From HXMU1420-13 sp963691715 (GTDB lineage: Bacteria; Bacteroidota; Rhodothermia; Balneolales; Balneolaceae), in contig OY829281.1 of assembly GCA_963691715.1 (NCBI GenBank), positions 1,054,001 through 1,118,000 on the forward strand: DNA of 64,000 nucleotides, given 5' to 3'. The notes under the pieces are model-generated. The model ran no database searches. It was not told the DNA's origin and saw only the letters and a program-made list of their open reading frames with translations. A program made the position numbers and the translations under genes. The number at the start of each line of letters is the position of its first letter. Positions within the stretch are counted from its first letter, which is position 1. This document shows, piece after piece, positions 17,601 through 25,724 of this stretch.

Positions 17601-18146
17601 ATCTTTATTAAGGATTTTTTTCTTATCGAAGATTTTACCTTCTATGGTATTATAATCGCAGGCATGAAGCATAACATTGATCATCCCTTGAAGCCCCATG
17701 TTACTTCCATCATCCACGGAAAAAATGCGTGTTACTCCTGCCTCATGAAGTTCGATAATCTCCTCTGGGACAATTACACCACCTCCACCTCCAAACACTT
17801 TGATGTGCTCGGCTCCATGTTCACGAAGTAAATCGATCATGTATTTGAAATATTCAACATGCCCACCCTGATAAGAACTAATTGCTATACCATGAGCATC
17901 TTCTTGTATGGCGCAATTAACAATCTCGTGCACCGATCGATTGTGTCCTAAATGTATAACTTCTGCCCCACTACTTTGAAGAATTCTACGCATAATATTA
18001 ATGGAGGCATCATGACCATCGAATAAACTTGCAGCCGTGACAAAACGTACTTTATGTTTGGTTTGATAGGGTTTGTTTGAGTACAATTCTTTATCCCTTA
18101 ATTCTTTATCTGAACGGTGTGTACTTGTTTTCTCGCTTATTGACAT
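14673..18146 (-). CDS. icmF: Fused isobutyryl-CoA mutase (methylmalonyl-CoA mutase family)
   Basis: Adenosylcobalamin enzyme that interconverts isobutyryl-CoA and butyryl-CoA (some members act on other branched acyl-CoAs), fused to its own G-protein chaperone. In the 1157 residues the order is: B12-binding domain (about 33-165, with DGHDAS and the cobalt-ligand His45), MeaB-like GTPase (about 225-480; P-loop GTGGAGKSS with Lys237, and NKFEKKG as base-recognition motif), a linker, then the TIM-barrel mutase domain (about 560-1110). This fused architecture separates IcmF from two-subunit methylmalonyl-CoA mutase. No cobalamin riboswitch was seen upstream. It stands alone between the accessory island and a lipoprotein gene. 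Confidence 0.93.
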   Translation of the reverse strand: MSISEKTSTHRSDKELRDKELYSNKPYQTKHKVRFVTAASLFDGHDASINIMRRILQSSGAEVIHLGHNRSVHEIVNCAIQEDAHGIAISSYQGGHVEYFKYMIDLLREHGAEHIKVFGGGGGVIVPEEIIELHEAGVTRIFSVDDGSNMGLQGMINVMLHACDYNTIEGKIFDKKKILNKDSVSLAQAITALENKSSNTFKYESDKLLLDKEEFNLSYVKNNIPLIGITGTGGAGKSSLTDEIVRRFLTEYEDISIGIISVDPSRLKTGGALLGDRIRMNSIDTPRVFMRSLATRASNRSTSEALEAIIALYKVVGFDIIIVETSGIGQSGTEIVDLTDIPMYVMTSEYGAATQLEKINMLDLAELIVLNKFEKKGSLDALRDIRKQLQRNSGLWHEDPATMPVYPTIAAQFNDEGVNRLFSALVDKINARYGLSWEKCLYTESEPSDNIQSQAIIPGKRVRYLSEISDTIREYHSWSDNQVDIATKWDEVRGTLHQLTNWESVDKDNLIHTLIKLKSKWEDQLDLLPKRILEGWDDLASNYAQDELEVQVRGKSIKNALFTTSLSGLKIRRVAIPKTNHAGERLKFALKENIPGYFPFTAGVFPFKREGEDPTRMFAGEGTPERTNKRFHYVSAGLPAARLSTAFDSVTLYGEDPGYRPDIYGKIGNSGVNICTLDDMKKLYSGFELTAPTTSVSMTINGPAPMILAMFMNIVIDQEVERYLKSEGNWDKAVAKISSLFSNRGIKQPNYAHGLPEGNNAFGLALLGVTGDQLVDKETYSKIKAMALSSVRGTVQADILKEDQAQNTCIFSTEFALKMMGDIQSYFTDHNIRNYYSVSISGYHIAEAGANPITQAAFTLANGFTFVEYYLARGLKIDDFAHNLSFFFSNGLDPEYAVIGRVARRIWAVAMRNRYQANERSQKLKYHIQTSGRSLHAQEIQFNDIRTTLQALLAIYDNCNSLHTNAYDEAITTPTEDSVRRALAIQLIINRELGTAKNENINQGSYFLTDLTDLVEEAILTEFDRLTERGGVLGAMESMYQRGKIQDESLYYESKKHTGELPIIGVNTFLSKTQEENTGPIELIRSTEEEKKQQIDNLEAFWKRNEHSSKIALEQLKTVARNNGNIFEELMETVKVASLGQISHALYEVGGQYRRNM

Positions 18147-18287
18147 CGTTTTAAATTATTCATGGAAGCGTTTCCAAGATACGAAAAGGAATTTATTTGT
18201 GCTTATGCGTACAGATAATAAGTAATAATTAGAGATCTTTTTTACGATATGTTAAATAGAGACTTGAATCTGTATCGAAACTACCCT

Positions 18288-19901
18288 TTAGAAATCAATA
18301 ATCACTTCGGCGGTAAAACCTGTCTGTATTTTTACAGATCGTCTTATAAAGTAAGGTTCTGGGCGTTCATAAGGTATAATATCACCTCTATCCCATTTTT
18401 TGTTCGCATTAACATCTTTGAATATTGAAAATCTATAGGTGAGTGGCGGCAAATTTTCTATAACTTTTTTCATTTCCATAGTGCCAGTATAAGTCAAAGC
18501 ATTTACTTCATTTTCTAGAAGATACATGTACGAACCTGTGCTGTCGTCCGAATTTATACTTATTTCTAGTTCTCCCATTTCATTAGTATCCCAAATTTCA
18601 GGAGTATAAAGAGCGCGTCTCTGTGAATAAGGGTTCCAAACTAAAAACTGATAATCAATTCCATTTATCCATTCATCTTGTGGACCAATAAATAATCGAT
18701 TTTTATCAATGCCCACTATGGGCCAATCATCAAAGGTAACATCTCCTTCCACAACCACTAAAGAATCAAGAATCATTCTATTTGATAATTCAGCAGCATA
18801 CTTTACAACAAAGGGTTGAGTTGGAAACAGACCTGCTTCTGTTTCAACTTCGATAATTCTTTGAAGTGTTGTATCAACTTGAGAACTTCCATTAAACCGA
18901 ATAGATTTTGAAATCACAGGATTGCCAGCCTTATCAGTTATTCCATCTAATTCAATTCCGTAGGTATTACCTTCCATCAACGACGAATCAGACTGAGCGA
19001 ATAAAACAAATTGCTCCTTTTGAGTAATATAAAGGGGAAATCCACTATTAATTGGAGTACCCAGTGTATCGGTTATAGAAATCTTAACGGTATCGTTTAA
19101 CACTATATCCTCATTAAATCGAAGTCTCATCCTCTTATCAGAAAATAATCCTACCGCTTGTAATTTTGGGGCTAAGGTGTCAACCGTTTGTAGATATAAC
19201 TGTCCAATGTTTAGGGTATCTGCTTTTTCTAAAAAAACAGTATCCATTGAAAAAGATTGAGCTAACTCTCTGGGTGGTTCCCATATTTTATTTCTGTTTC
19301 TATCATCAAAATAAAAGGCTTTATAATTGCCTTCCTTTAGATATGAAAAAGTAAAATATCCTCCCGTATCCGTCTCGGCAACATAATTATAAGGAGCTTG
19401 TATGTTGATTGGTTCTCTGTACAAGGCTACCCTTCGAGCCGACTCGCCCATTCCTGTTTCTGCGTTTATAATTTGACCTGATATAGATCCCTCATCTAAT
19501 TCATCGCCTGTAGAGAAAGCTACAATCTTTGGTGCTCCGATCTTGTTTCCACGAGTGTCGGAAATTGAACCACTCAACGTTAAAATTATAGTCGTTGAAT
19601 CTGGTAATGGATCCTTAAAATTAATCGTTAACCGTTTCTTTTTCCACTTTGTACTATAATTTGCTCCAAAATCTGGTTCTATGATAATATTGTTCTTTAT
19701 CGATTCACGTTTTACGAATTCATCGAAATAAAAACTTACCTCATTGCTACTAAAATTAGTAGTTCCTGTTTCTGGCTCTGTAAAAAGAATCTGTGGTCCG
19801 GTTTCATCTCTTGGCCCACCTGTAGGCCCAATAGGATTTGCACAAGAAAGTACAAATAAAGTGTATAAGAGTAGGCTGAAAAATAGTATTTTTAAATTCA
19901 A
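18288..19901 (-). CDS. Ig-like (Big_5) domain lipoprotein
   Basis: A 537-residue lipoprotein with signal MNLKILFFSLLLYTLFVLSC (lipobox Cys20) followed by ANPIGPTGGPRDETGPQ, a start common in Bacteroidota envelope proteins. Residues about 35-135 form an Ig-like Big_5 domain (ILFTEPETGTTNFSSNEVSF and GPKI-like end). A carboxypeptidase-regulatory-type sandwich is likely around 140-210 (GYFTFSYLKEGNYKAFYFDD). The C-terminus carries another such beta domain. The function is unknown; surface or periplasmic location is likely. It is divergent from the lipoprotein cluster at 20.0 kb across 116 bp. Confidence 0.78.
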   Translation of the reverse strand: MNLKILFFSLLLYTLFVLSCANPIGPTGGPRDETGPQILFTEPETGTTNFSSNEVSFYFDEFVKRESIKNNIIIEPDFGANYSTKWKKKRLTINFKDPLPDSTTIILTLSGSISDTRGNKIGAPKIVAFSTGDELDEGSISGQIINAETGMGESARRVALYREPINIQAPYNYVAETDTGGYFTFSYLKEGNYKAFYFDDRNRNKIWEPPRELAQSFSMDTVFLEKADTLNIGQLYLQTVDTLAPKLQAVGLFSDKRMRLRFNEDIVLNDTVKISITDTLGTPINSGFPLYITQKEQFVLFAQSDSSLMEGNTYGIELDGITDKAGNPVISKSIRFNGSSQVDTTLQRIIEVETEAGLFPTQPFVVKYAAELSNRMILDSLVVVEGDVTFDDWPIVGIDKNRLFIGPQDEWINGIDYQFLVWNPYSQRRALYTPEIWDTNEMGELEISINSDDSTGSYMYLLENEVNALTYTGTMEMKKVIENLPPLTYRFSIFKDVNANKKWDRGDIIPYERPEPYFIRRSVKIQTGFTAEVIIDF

Positions 19902-20017
19902 TGCGTTGCTGTGGATGTTACTTTTAAATGGATATTCAATTTGGAAACGTACACTATATACTGATATTAAATATACATATCTAATTTATATAGACTATAA
20001 CCATATTCTTTTTACTT

Positions 20018-21340
20018 ATGCAAAAAAATCGTTTTATCCATTGCCTATATTTGATCATTATTTTGTTGGTTATCAGTTGCGGAGCTTATGTATTAGATTC
20101 AGCACAATATAACTTGCGAACAAGTTTTGCTTCTGGTGATTATGATAAAACTGTTGAGTTATTAAATAATTTTGAATCTTCTGAAGTATATGAACAAAAA
20201 GATGCAGTTTTGTTAGACCTAGAAATGGGAACTGCTCATCATTTCGCTCGAAACTATGCTCAAAGTAATAAAAACTTTGAAAGTGCCGAGCATGAAATTG
20301 AAGATTTATATACCAAAAGCTTAAGCAGAGCGATAAAATCATTTTTAGTCAATGATACTATCTTAGCCTATGATGGAGAAGATTATGAAGATATATATCT
20401 AAATGCATTTAAAGCCTTAAACTATATTCATCTTGGTGATTTAGATGCTGCACTAATTGAGTCGAGACGAATTTCATATAAGCTCAGTCAACTTAATATA
20501 AAGTACAAAGATATAGTTACAGCCCTTTCTGAAGCCGACACCACAAAAGTGGACACAGATAAGTGGAAAACAGGGGAAACAAATATCCAGAATAGTTCAA
20601 TGGGTCATTTTCTTTCCACTATACTATACTCAAAAACAGGCAAGCAAGATGATGCAAGAATTGCCTACAATAATTTGCTTACGGCATATCAAGACCAGCC
20701 AAAGACAAAATCGGATCATTTTCCTAATTCTAGAGAATTACAAACCCTACTTAATCCTAATTCTTATAATGTTCTCATCAAAGCGTTTACCGGGAGATCT
20801 CCGGCAAAAAATCAAAATGATTTAAGAATTTATTTCGAAGAAATTGACACCTATCTCAAATATTCATTACCAGTATTGCAATTATACAATTCATCAGTTA
20901 CATCTATACGAGTTTCTGTAAATGGGGAAGAAATTATAAATGATTTGAATATGATCGAACACCTAGATTTAGTAGCAAAGGAAGTGTATAAAGTGAAAGA
21001 ACCAATAATTTATGCCCGAACTATTGTTCGAGCTTCACTCAAAGCTGCGGCAACCAATAAAGCAAGTAACGAGATAAACGAACAAAATGAATTACTTGGT
21101 AGAGCAGTGAGATTACTTGGTAAAGTCGCTCAAGAGGCTACAGAAAAAGCAGATCTGAGAAGTTGGCAAACCATGCCAGGTAAATCTTACGGAACCGTCT
21201 TAAAACTTCCCGAGGGAACACATACTATCGAACTTGAATATTATGAATCATCTGGCCGGTTATTATTTACCGATACACAAGAAATAAAAGTTGGCACAGA
21301 AAAAGATTTAACATTAGTAGAATCTATTTATTGGAACTGA
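20018..21340 (+). CDS. COG3014-type lipoprotein, first gene of the envelope cluster
   Basis: A 440-residue lipoprotein with signal MQKNRFIHCLYLIIILLVISC (Cys21). The N-terminal half is helical and repeat-like (TPR-style pairs: YDKTVELLNNFE, ARNYAQSNKNFESAEHEIED, YLNAFKALNYIHLGDLDAAL). The C-terminal part is beta-rich (PGKSYGTVLKLPEGTHTIEL). This pattern matches COG3014 proteins, which often sit next to LPP20 and LpoB genes. The next gene starts 2 bases after its stop, so the three genes form one operon. The role is inferred as cell-envelope or peptidoglycan related. Confidence 0.75.
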   Translation: MQKNRFIHCLYLIIILLVISCGAYVLDSAQYNLRTSFASGDYDKTVELLNNFESSEVYEQKDAVLLDLEMGTAHHFARNYAQSNKNFESAEHEIEDLYTKSLSRAIKSFLVNDTILAYDGEDYEDIYLNAFKALNYIHLGDLDAALIESRRISYKLSQLNIKYKDIVTALSEADTTKVDTDKWKTGETNIQNSSMGHFLSTILYSKTGKQDDARIAYNNLLTAYQDQPKTKSDHFPNSRELQTLLNPNSYNVLIKAFTGRSPAKNQNDLRIYFEEIDTYLKYSLPVLQLYNSSVTSIRVSVNGEEIINDLNMIEHLDLVAKEVYKVKEPIIYARTIVRASLKAAATNKASNEINEQNELLGRAVRLLGKVAQEATEKADLRSWQTMPGKSYGTVLKLPEGTHTIELEYYESSGRLLFTDTQEIKVGTEKDLTLVESIYWN

Positions 21341-21341
21341 T

Positions 21342-22409
21342 ATGAACATTATTCTTCAAAAATTAAGCTCTTATAGAACGATACTTTTTTTAATCATTGG
21401 CGCAGGAAGCACCATGTACTGCACCTCTCAGCAAAAAAGTATACAATCAACAAATGTAAACAATGATTTGCCAGAATGGGTTACTCATCCATCCAAAGCC
21501 TTCAGTGAGAGAACATATCTAATGGCGGTAGGTTCGGGAGATAATCTTGCTGATGCCAGGGCAGACGCCATGTTAAATTTAGCTCAAATATTTCGTTCTC
21601 AAATAGATGGGACTCAAAATTTATACACAGAATTCTCGGAGACTACACGTAATAAAACCGATTTCACATCAAAAGAAACCATACGATTAATGAATAATAT
21701 TCGTATTGGAGCAAGTGAAGAACTCATGAATACTGAAGTCTTAACGTCAGAAATTGGTAATGATGGTTCTTATTATGTACTGGCTGGGATGGATCGTAGA
21801 GCTTCATTACTTTTATATGAACAAGAAATTGGCAATAATTTCCAACGGATTAATAATAACAGAAATGCGTTAGCAAATGGTTTAAGTGCAATTCAAAAGT
21901 TAAGTTTATCTCAAGAGAATGTGCTCCTTGCAAGAGTAAATGTGAATTTATATCAACAATTAGCGATTATTAGCCCGGGAAGTACAAACCAAGAAAAAGC
22001 AATTAATGTGCTTGATCAAGTAAAGATGGAATTTTCAACAGTTCAGGAAAATTCTGTAATACAAATAGCTATGAATCAGGAAAATCTAATTATTAAAGAT
22101 GCTGTCACTTCAGTTTTTCAAAAAGAAGGATTTGTGATTGGAAACCAAAACCCAATCCTCAAAATAGATGTTACCTACACAGCAGAAGAAGCACATTTAA
22201 ATCGCGAAGACGCTGATTTCGTTACTTGGGATTTATCAATCCAAATACATGATCTTGAATCAGGAAAATCATACAATACTTTTACACAGAGAGGCAGAGA
22301 TGGTGCTTTAAGTATGAAAGATGCATATAAAAGAGCAGAATTCTCGGCCAACAAAGAAATTAAATCTAATTTTTCACGCTTTTTAATCAATGAAGTTTTA
22401 TCCAATTAA
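21342..22409 (+). CDS. LPP20-family lipoprotein
   Basis: A 355-residue exported protein. Its Cys-containing N-terminus (GAGSTMYCTSQQ, Cys27) is lipoprotein-like though the signal is long. The LPP20 domain (about 43-160) has the typical opening PEWVTHPSKAFSERTYLMAV followed by GSGDNLADARADAMLNLAQIF. The C-terminal half is a second sandwich domain that may bind envelope partners. It is the middle gene of the cluster: 2 nt behind the COG3014 gene, and running slightly past the first in-frame ATG of the LpoB gene, though the preferred lpoB start lies 7 nt after its stop. Confidence 0.8.
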   Translation: MNIILQKLSSYRTILFLIIGAGSTMYCTSQQKSIQSTNVNNDLPEWVTHPSKAFSERTYLMAVGSGDNLADARADAMLNLAQIFRSQIDGTQNLYTEFSETTRNKTDFTSKETIRLMNNIRIGASEELMNTEVLTSEIGNDGSYYVLAGMDRRASLLLYEQEIGNNFQRINNNRNALANGLSAIQKLSLSQENVLLARVNVNLYQQLAIISPGSTNQEKAINVLDQVKMEFSTVQENSVIQIAMNQENLIIKDAVTSVFQKEGFVIGNQNPILKIDVTYTAEEAHLNREDADFVTWDLSIQIHDLESGKSYNTFTQRGRDGALSMKDAYKRAEFSANKEIKSNFSRFLINEVLSN

Positions 22410-22416
22410 TTATATC

Positions 22417-23022
22417 ATGAATTTAAAATTTTTAACCCTACTTACAGTTACACTAGTTTTTACTGCTTGCTCTACCCCAAAACAAGTTAGCCGGGTGGCA
22501 GCTGATACCCAAACCGACTTATCTGGTAGATGGAATGATACTGACGCCCGACTAGTGGCAGAAGAAATGATTGATGATGCACTATCTAAACCATGGCTTG
22601 AAAATTTTCGCCTAGATAATAATAGTATCCCAGTTACCATGGTTGGAAGAGTAAGAAATGAAACCATGGAACACATCGATACAGAAATATTCACAAAAGA
22701 ATTAGAACGTGCGTTCGTAAACTCAGGGATGGTTGATGTTGTAGCCAGTTTAAGTGAGACTCAACAAATAAGGGACATACGTTCTGATCAACAAAGCTAC
22801 GCTTCTTATGAAACGGCTGCGGCGTTAGGAAAAGAAGTTGGGGCCGATTATGTAATTATTGGCAACATTTCATCCATAATAGATGAAAGCTCATCTGGTA
22901 AAGAAATTTCAATTTTCTATACCGTTAACCTAGAAATGGTTGATGTAGAAACGAATAGAAAAGCGTGGATAGGAAATAAAAAAATCAAGAAACTTATAGA
23001 ACGTCGTAAATACCGAGGATAA
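22417..23022 (+). CDS. LpoB-like penicillin-binding protein activator
   Basis: Outer-membrane lipoprotein of the LpoB/PBP1B-activator family. The preferred start is the ATG at 22417 because it gives a clean signal peptide MNLKFLTLLTVTLVFTAC (Cys18); the ATG at 22390 would add nine polar residues. Family marks are the opening TDLSGRWNDTDARLVAEEMI and PWLENF, GRVRNETMEHIDTEIFTKEL, and GKEVGADYVIIGNISSI. In enterics LpoB reaches through the periplasm to stimulate the PBP1B transpeptidase. The downstream position in a COG3014-LPP20-LpoB operon recurs in many Gram-negatives, but the exact target here is unknown. Confidence 0.85.
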   Translation: MNLKFLTLLTVTLVFTACSTPKQVSRVAADTQTDLSGRWNDTDARLVAEEMIDDALSKPWLENFRLDNNSIPVTMVGRVRNETMEHIDTEIFTKELERAFVNSGMVDVVASLSETQQIRDIRSDQQSYASYETAAALGKEVGADYVIIGNISSIIDESSSGKEISIFYTVNLEMVDVETNRKAWIGNKKIKKLIERRKYRG

Positions 23023-23063
23023 TTTCTTTATCTATCTGTTAATTTTAAATAGAGTAATCTGAA

Positions 23064-24152
23064 TTGCCAATTCATTATGATTATTGTGTTATTGGCGCCG
23101 GTTTAGCTGGTCTACATGTTGCAATAGAACTAGCCGAAAAGGGTGTTTCGGTCTGTGTAGTTGATTCAAAAGGAATAGCTTCTGGCGCATCTGGTACTCC
23201 TGCAGGGTTGGCAAACCCTGCAACAGGGCGTTTTGCTTCTCAATCATGGAGAGCGGAAGAAAGTTTAGAGCATCTTTCTCATAGATTATTGAAAGCTAGC
23301 TCTTTTTCTAATAACAAATTTTTCAAACAAACAGGCATCTTACGCCCCGCTTTAGACGAAAAAATTGCCTCAAAAATGAAGCATAATCTTAACAAAAATT
23401 CTTGGAGCGATGATACTACAGTATGGCTAGACCAAAAAGAGGTGCAAACCATTCATCCAGGTATACAATGCATAGATGGTGGAGTGTGGGTACCTAAGGG
23501 ACTTACCGTATTCATACCTGAATATTTATTAGCGCTTAGAGCAATGATTGAACAACAACAAGGCATATTCTATTTAGAAGATTCTTATAGATTAATTAAA
23601 AATAAAGACTGGGAAATTACATTTGATACTCACCAAAAAATATCTTCTAAAAATATTGTTTTTACCTCAGGGATATGGACTTCGCACTCTGAATATTGGT
23701 CTAATTTGAAAATGCATGCAGTAAAAGGTCAAATTCTAATTTTAAAAACAGATGCTTCAATTTCATTTGATCATGCTGTTAGTGCTCTTGGATATTTTTC
23801 CAAAATTGACACCAAGAGGTTGGTATATGGCAGTACGTATGAGCACAGATTTGACCATCATAAACCCGATCAAAACGGGAGAGATTATATGCTAAAACGA
23901 TTTGAAATCGTAGTGCCTGATTTGGCAAAACAATCGAGCGTAATTGGAGATTGGGCTGGAATTAGAGCATCTACCCCCGATCGTAAACCATATATTGGAA
24001 GCCATCAAACAATAGAACATTGTTTTGTTTTTACCGGCCTGGGTTCAAAAGGATTACTTTATTCGTCAATAGGTGCTCATTTGCTAGTTGAGCACATCAT
24101 AAATGATGCAATGTTACCCGCTGAACTAGATTTCACACGCTTTAATTCATAA
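23064..24152 (+). CDS. FAD-dependent oxidoreductase (DAO family)
   Basis: A 362-residue flavoprotein of the D-amino-acid oxidase superfamily. The N-terminal dinucleotide-binding site is YCVIGAGLAGLHVAIELAEK; the FAD region continues with SGASGTPAGLANPATGRF and ends with the GLGSKGLLYSS helix at about 330. The pattern AGLANPATGRF resembles the oxidase half of MnmC, but no methyltransferase domain is present, so the substrate is open. The only plausible start is TTG at 23064, since the Rossmann motif follows within ten residues. It ends in a strong shared terminator. Confidence 0.82.
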   Translation: MPIHYDYCVIGAGLAGLHVAIELAEKGVSVCVVDSKGIASGASGTPAGLANPATGRFASQSWRAEESLEHLSHRLLKASSFSNNKFFKQTGILRPALDEKIASKMKHNLNKNSWSDDTTVWLDQKEVQTIHPGIQCIDGGVWVPKGLTVFIPEYLLALRAMIEQQQGIFYLEDSYRLIKNKDWEITFDTHQKISSKNIVFTSGIWTSHSEYWSNLKMHAVKGQILILKTDASISFDHAVSALGYFSKIDTKRLVYGSTYEHRFDHHKPDQNGRDYMLKRFEIVVPDLAKQSSVIGDWAGIRASTPDRKPYIGSHQTIEHCFVFTGLGSKGLLYSSIGAHLLVEHIINDAMLPAELDFTRFNS

Positions 24153-24188
24153 AAAAACCCCATGCAATCTACCTGCTGGGGTTTTTTT
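24151..24188. terminator. Bidirectional rho-independent terminator
   Basis: Perfect 11-bp arms AAAAAAACCCC and GGGGTTTTTTT lie between convergent genes ending at 24152 (plus) and 24206 (minus). A/T runs on both sides allow termination in both directions. Confidence 0.85.
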
Positions 24189-24205
24189 ATAGCGTTTTAA
24201 ATGAT

Positions 24206-25714
24206 TTAAAATCTAAATACTAAACCACTCCATGCGAAAGTGGCGTTAGCTCCTTCACTTGCAGCGTCATTAACCATCATCAAGCCAAAAGTAAGATCTA
24301 CGAATCTAAAATCGACTCCACTACCGAATGAATAGACAGTTGCATCACCTCCATAACGAGTACCTACTCTAATTGGAACAAAATTAAAGAATCGGTATTC
24401 TAGACCTAGAGCTAATGAACTACCCTTCGCATTTCTACCAACTTCATTAGCAGCATATCCATAATCTAGAGTTGTAGTTAATTTCCCGAGTGTTAGAGCT
24501 GCTCCAAAATTATACATTGTTGGTAAATCATATTTTTTTTCGTCAACATCTTCTGAAGTAAATCCACCATAAACGTCATTTTCTAAACTATCAAGAACAG
24601 AATCAAAATAGTCGCCTATACTTTGATTTCCGGCATCTCCGTCAAACACAAACGTGTCGTTGGCATTAACAATACTTGGTCGATCATCATAGGTTACACT
24701 TCCAATATCAGTCATTGACATACTTACACGTAATACTTGTTTTTTTCCAAGTAGTCCAAGCGCAGGTAGTGATATATCTATTTCAGCTGTAACACCAAGA
24801 TCTAATCCAAAACCTGATCCAAGTGTCCCAATATCTTCACCACTATAATTGAGATAATCATCTAGTTTTGCATCTGGGTTTGTTAATCGAGCGTCAGCGT
24901 AATTCCCTAATTGCTCCGATAAATCGCCATATGATGTTAACGAATAATCAAACTGATGAGTAATCGCTTGATTTGGCGTTCCAACAGGATCAACTGTTAG
25001 AGCAGAAGTAAGGTTAAAGTCTATTGCTTGGAGTCCAATAATATATTTTGGAGCGACACCAGCGTATACATTAATTCCATTGATAAATGGTAAGCTTTCT
25101 ATTAATCCTGTTAGTGGCAAGGGTAAAGCAAATGCATAACCTAAGGAAATCTCAGCATATGATAATGTACTGAAACCTAAATCAACACTTTTACCGTCTC
25201 CAAATTGATCAGAATCTAAACCATAAAATGCTAATTCCATAAATCCACGATTTACATTAGACGTATTTAGAGTACGCACTCGAGTCGCAACACTGAATGC
25301 GGAATTCTTACCTCGATATGAAAATCCTAATGGTACCATATCTAAGTTAAAATCGATATTGTGTCTTGCTTTTACATCACTTCCAAACCAATCATCTAGC
25401 ATATTCTCTCGAACTGTTCCTTCAATAATTAAATTATTAGTTAGGTACTCATCATATACATCGAGATTTAAAAGTGATCCAGATGTTTGAATACCTAAAC
25501 CACCAAATAAGCCAAGTTCGGTTTTTGGTTTACGACCAGAATTATTGATCATTAAGTTTGCTGGATTCAAAAAATTTGCATTATATCCATCGATGAAGGC
25601 AGTGCCTCCATTTCCCATTCCCAGTGTTTGAGAATTGTAATGTCTGCTTTGAGCTACTAAGGATGCAGCTGTAAGCGTAAAACTGATAGTAAGTAGTATT
25701 CTAAGAGTTTTCAT
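24206..25714 (-). CDS. Outer-membrane beta-barrel protein, DUF5723-like
   Basis: A 502-residue exported protein with signal MKTLRILLTISFTLTAASLVAQ. The start of the mature part (LGMGNGGTAFIDGYNANFLNPANLM) is the plug-like motif of FadL/PorV-related Bacteroidota barrels, and the C-terminus ends with Phe (AWSGLVFRF), an outer-membrane assembly signal. Alternating strands run throughout. The function is unknown and transport of a hydrophobic ligand is possible. It starts 10 nt after the stop of the 769-residue lipoprotein gene, so the two are co-transcribed. Confidence 0.8.
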   Translation of the reverse strand: MKTLRILLTISFTLTAASLVAQSRHYNSQTLGMGNGGTAFIDGYNANFLNPANLMINNSGRKPKTELGLFGGLGIQTSGSLLNLDVYDEYLTNNLIIEGTVRENMLDDWFGSDVKARHNIDFNLDMVPLGFSYRGKNSAFSVATRVRTLNTSNVNRGFMELAFYGLDSDQFGDGKSVDLGFSTLSYAEISLGYAFALPLPLTGLIESLPFINGINVYAGVAPKYIIGLQAIDFNLTSALTVDPVGTPNQAITHQFDYSLTSYGDLSEQLGNYADARLTNPDAKLDDYLNYSGEDIGTLGSGFGLDLGVTAEIDISLPALGLLGKKQVLRVSMSMTDIGSVTYDDRPSIVNANDTFVFDGDAGNQSIGDYFDSVLDSLENDVYGGFTSEDVDEKKYDLPTMYNFGAALTLGKLTTTLDYGYAANEVGRNAKGSSLALGLEYRFFNFVPIRVGTRYGGDATVYSFGSGVDFRFVDLTFGLMMVNDAASEGANATFAWSGLVFRF

Positions 25715-25724
25715 TAGTGCTTCC

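Noticed and set aside
14200..18400. Cobalamin riboswitch before icmF
   Set aside because: The roughly 140 bp upstream of the start (18147-18287) show no B12-box-like sequence or long conserved fold.
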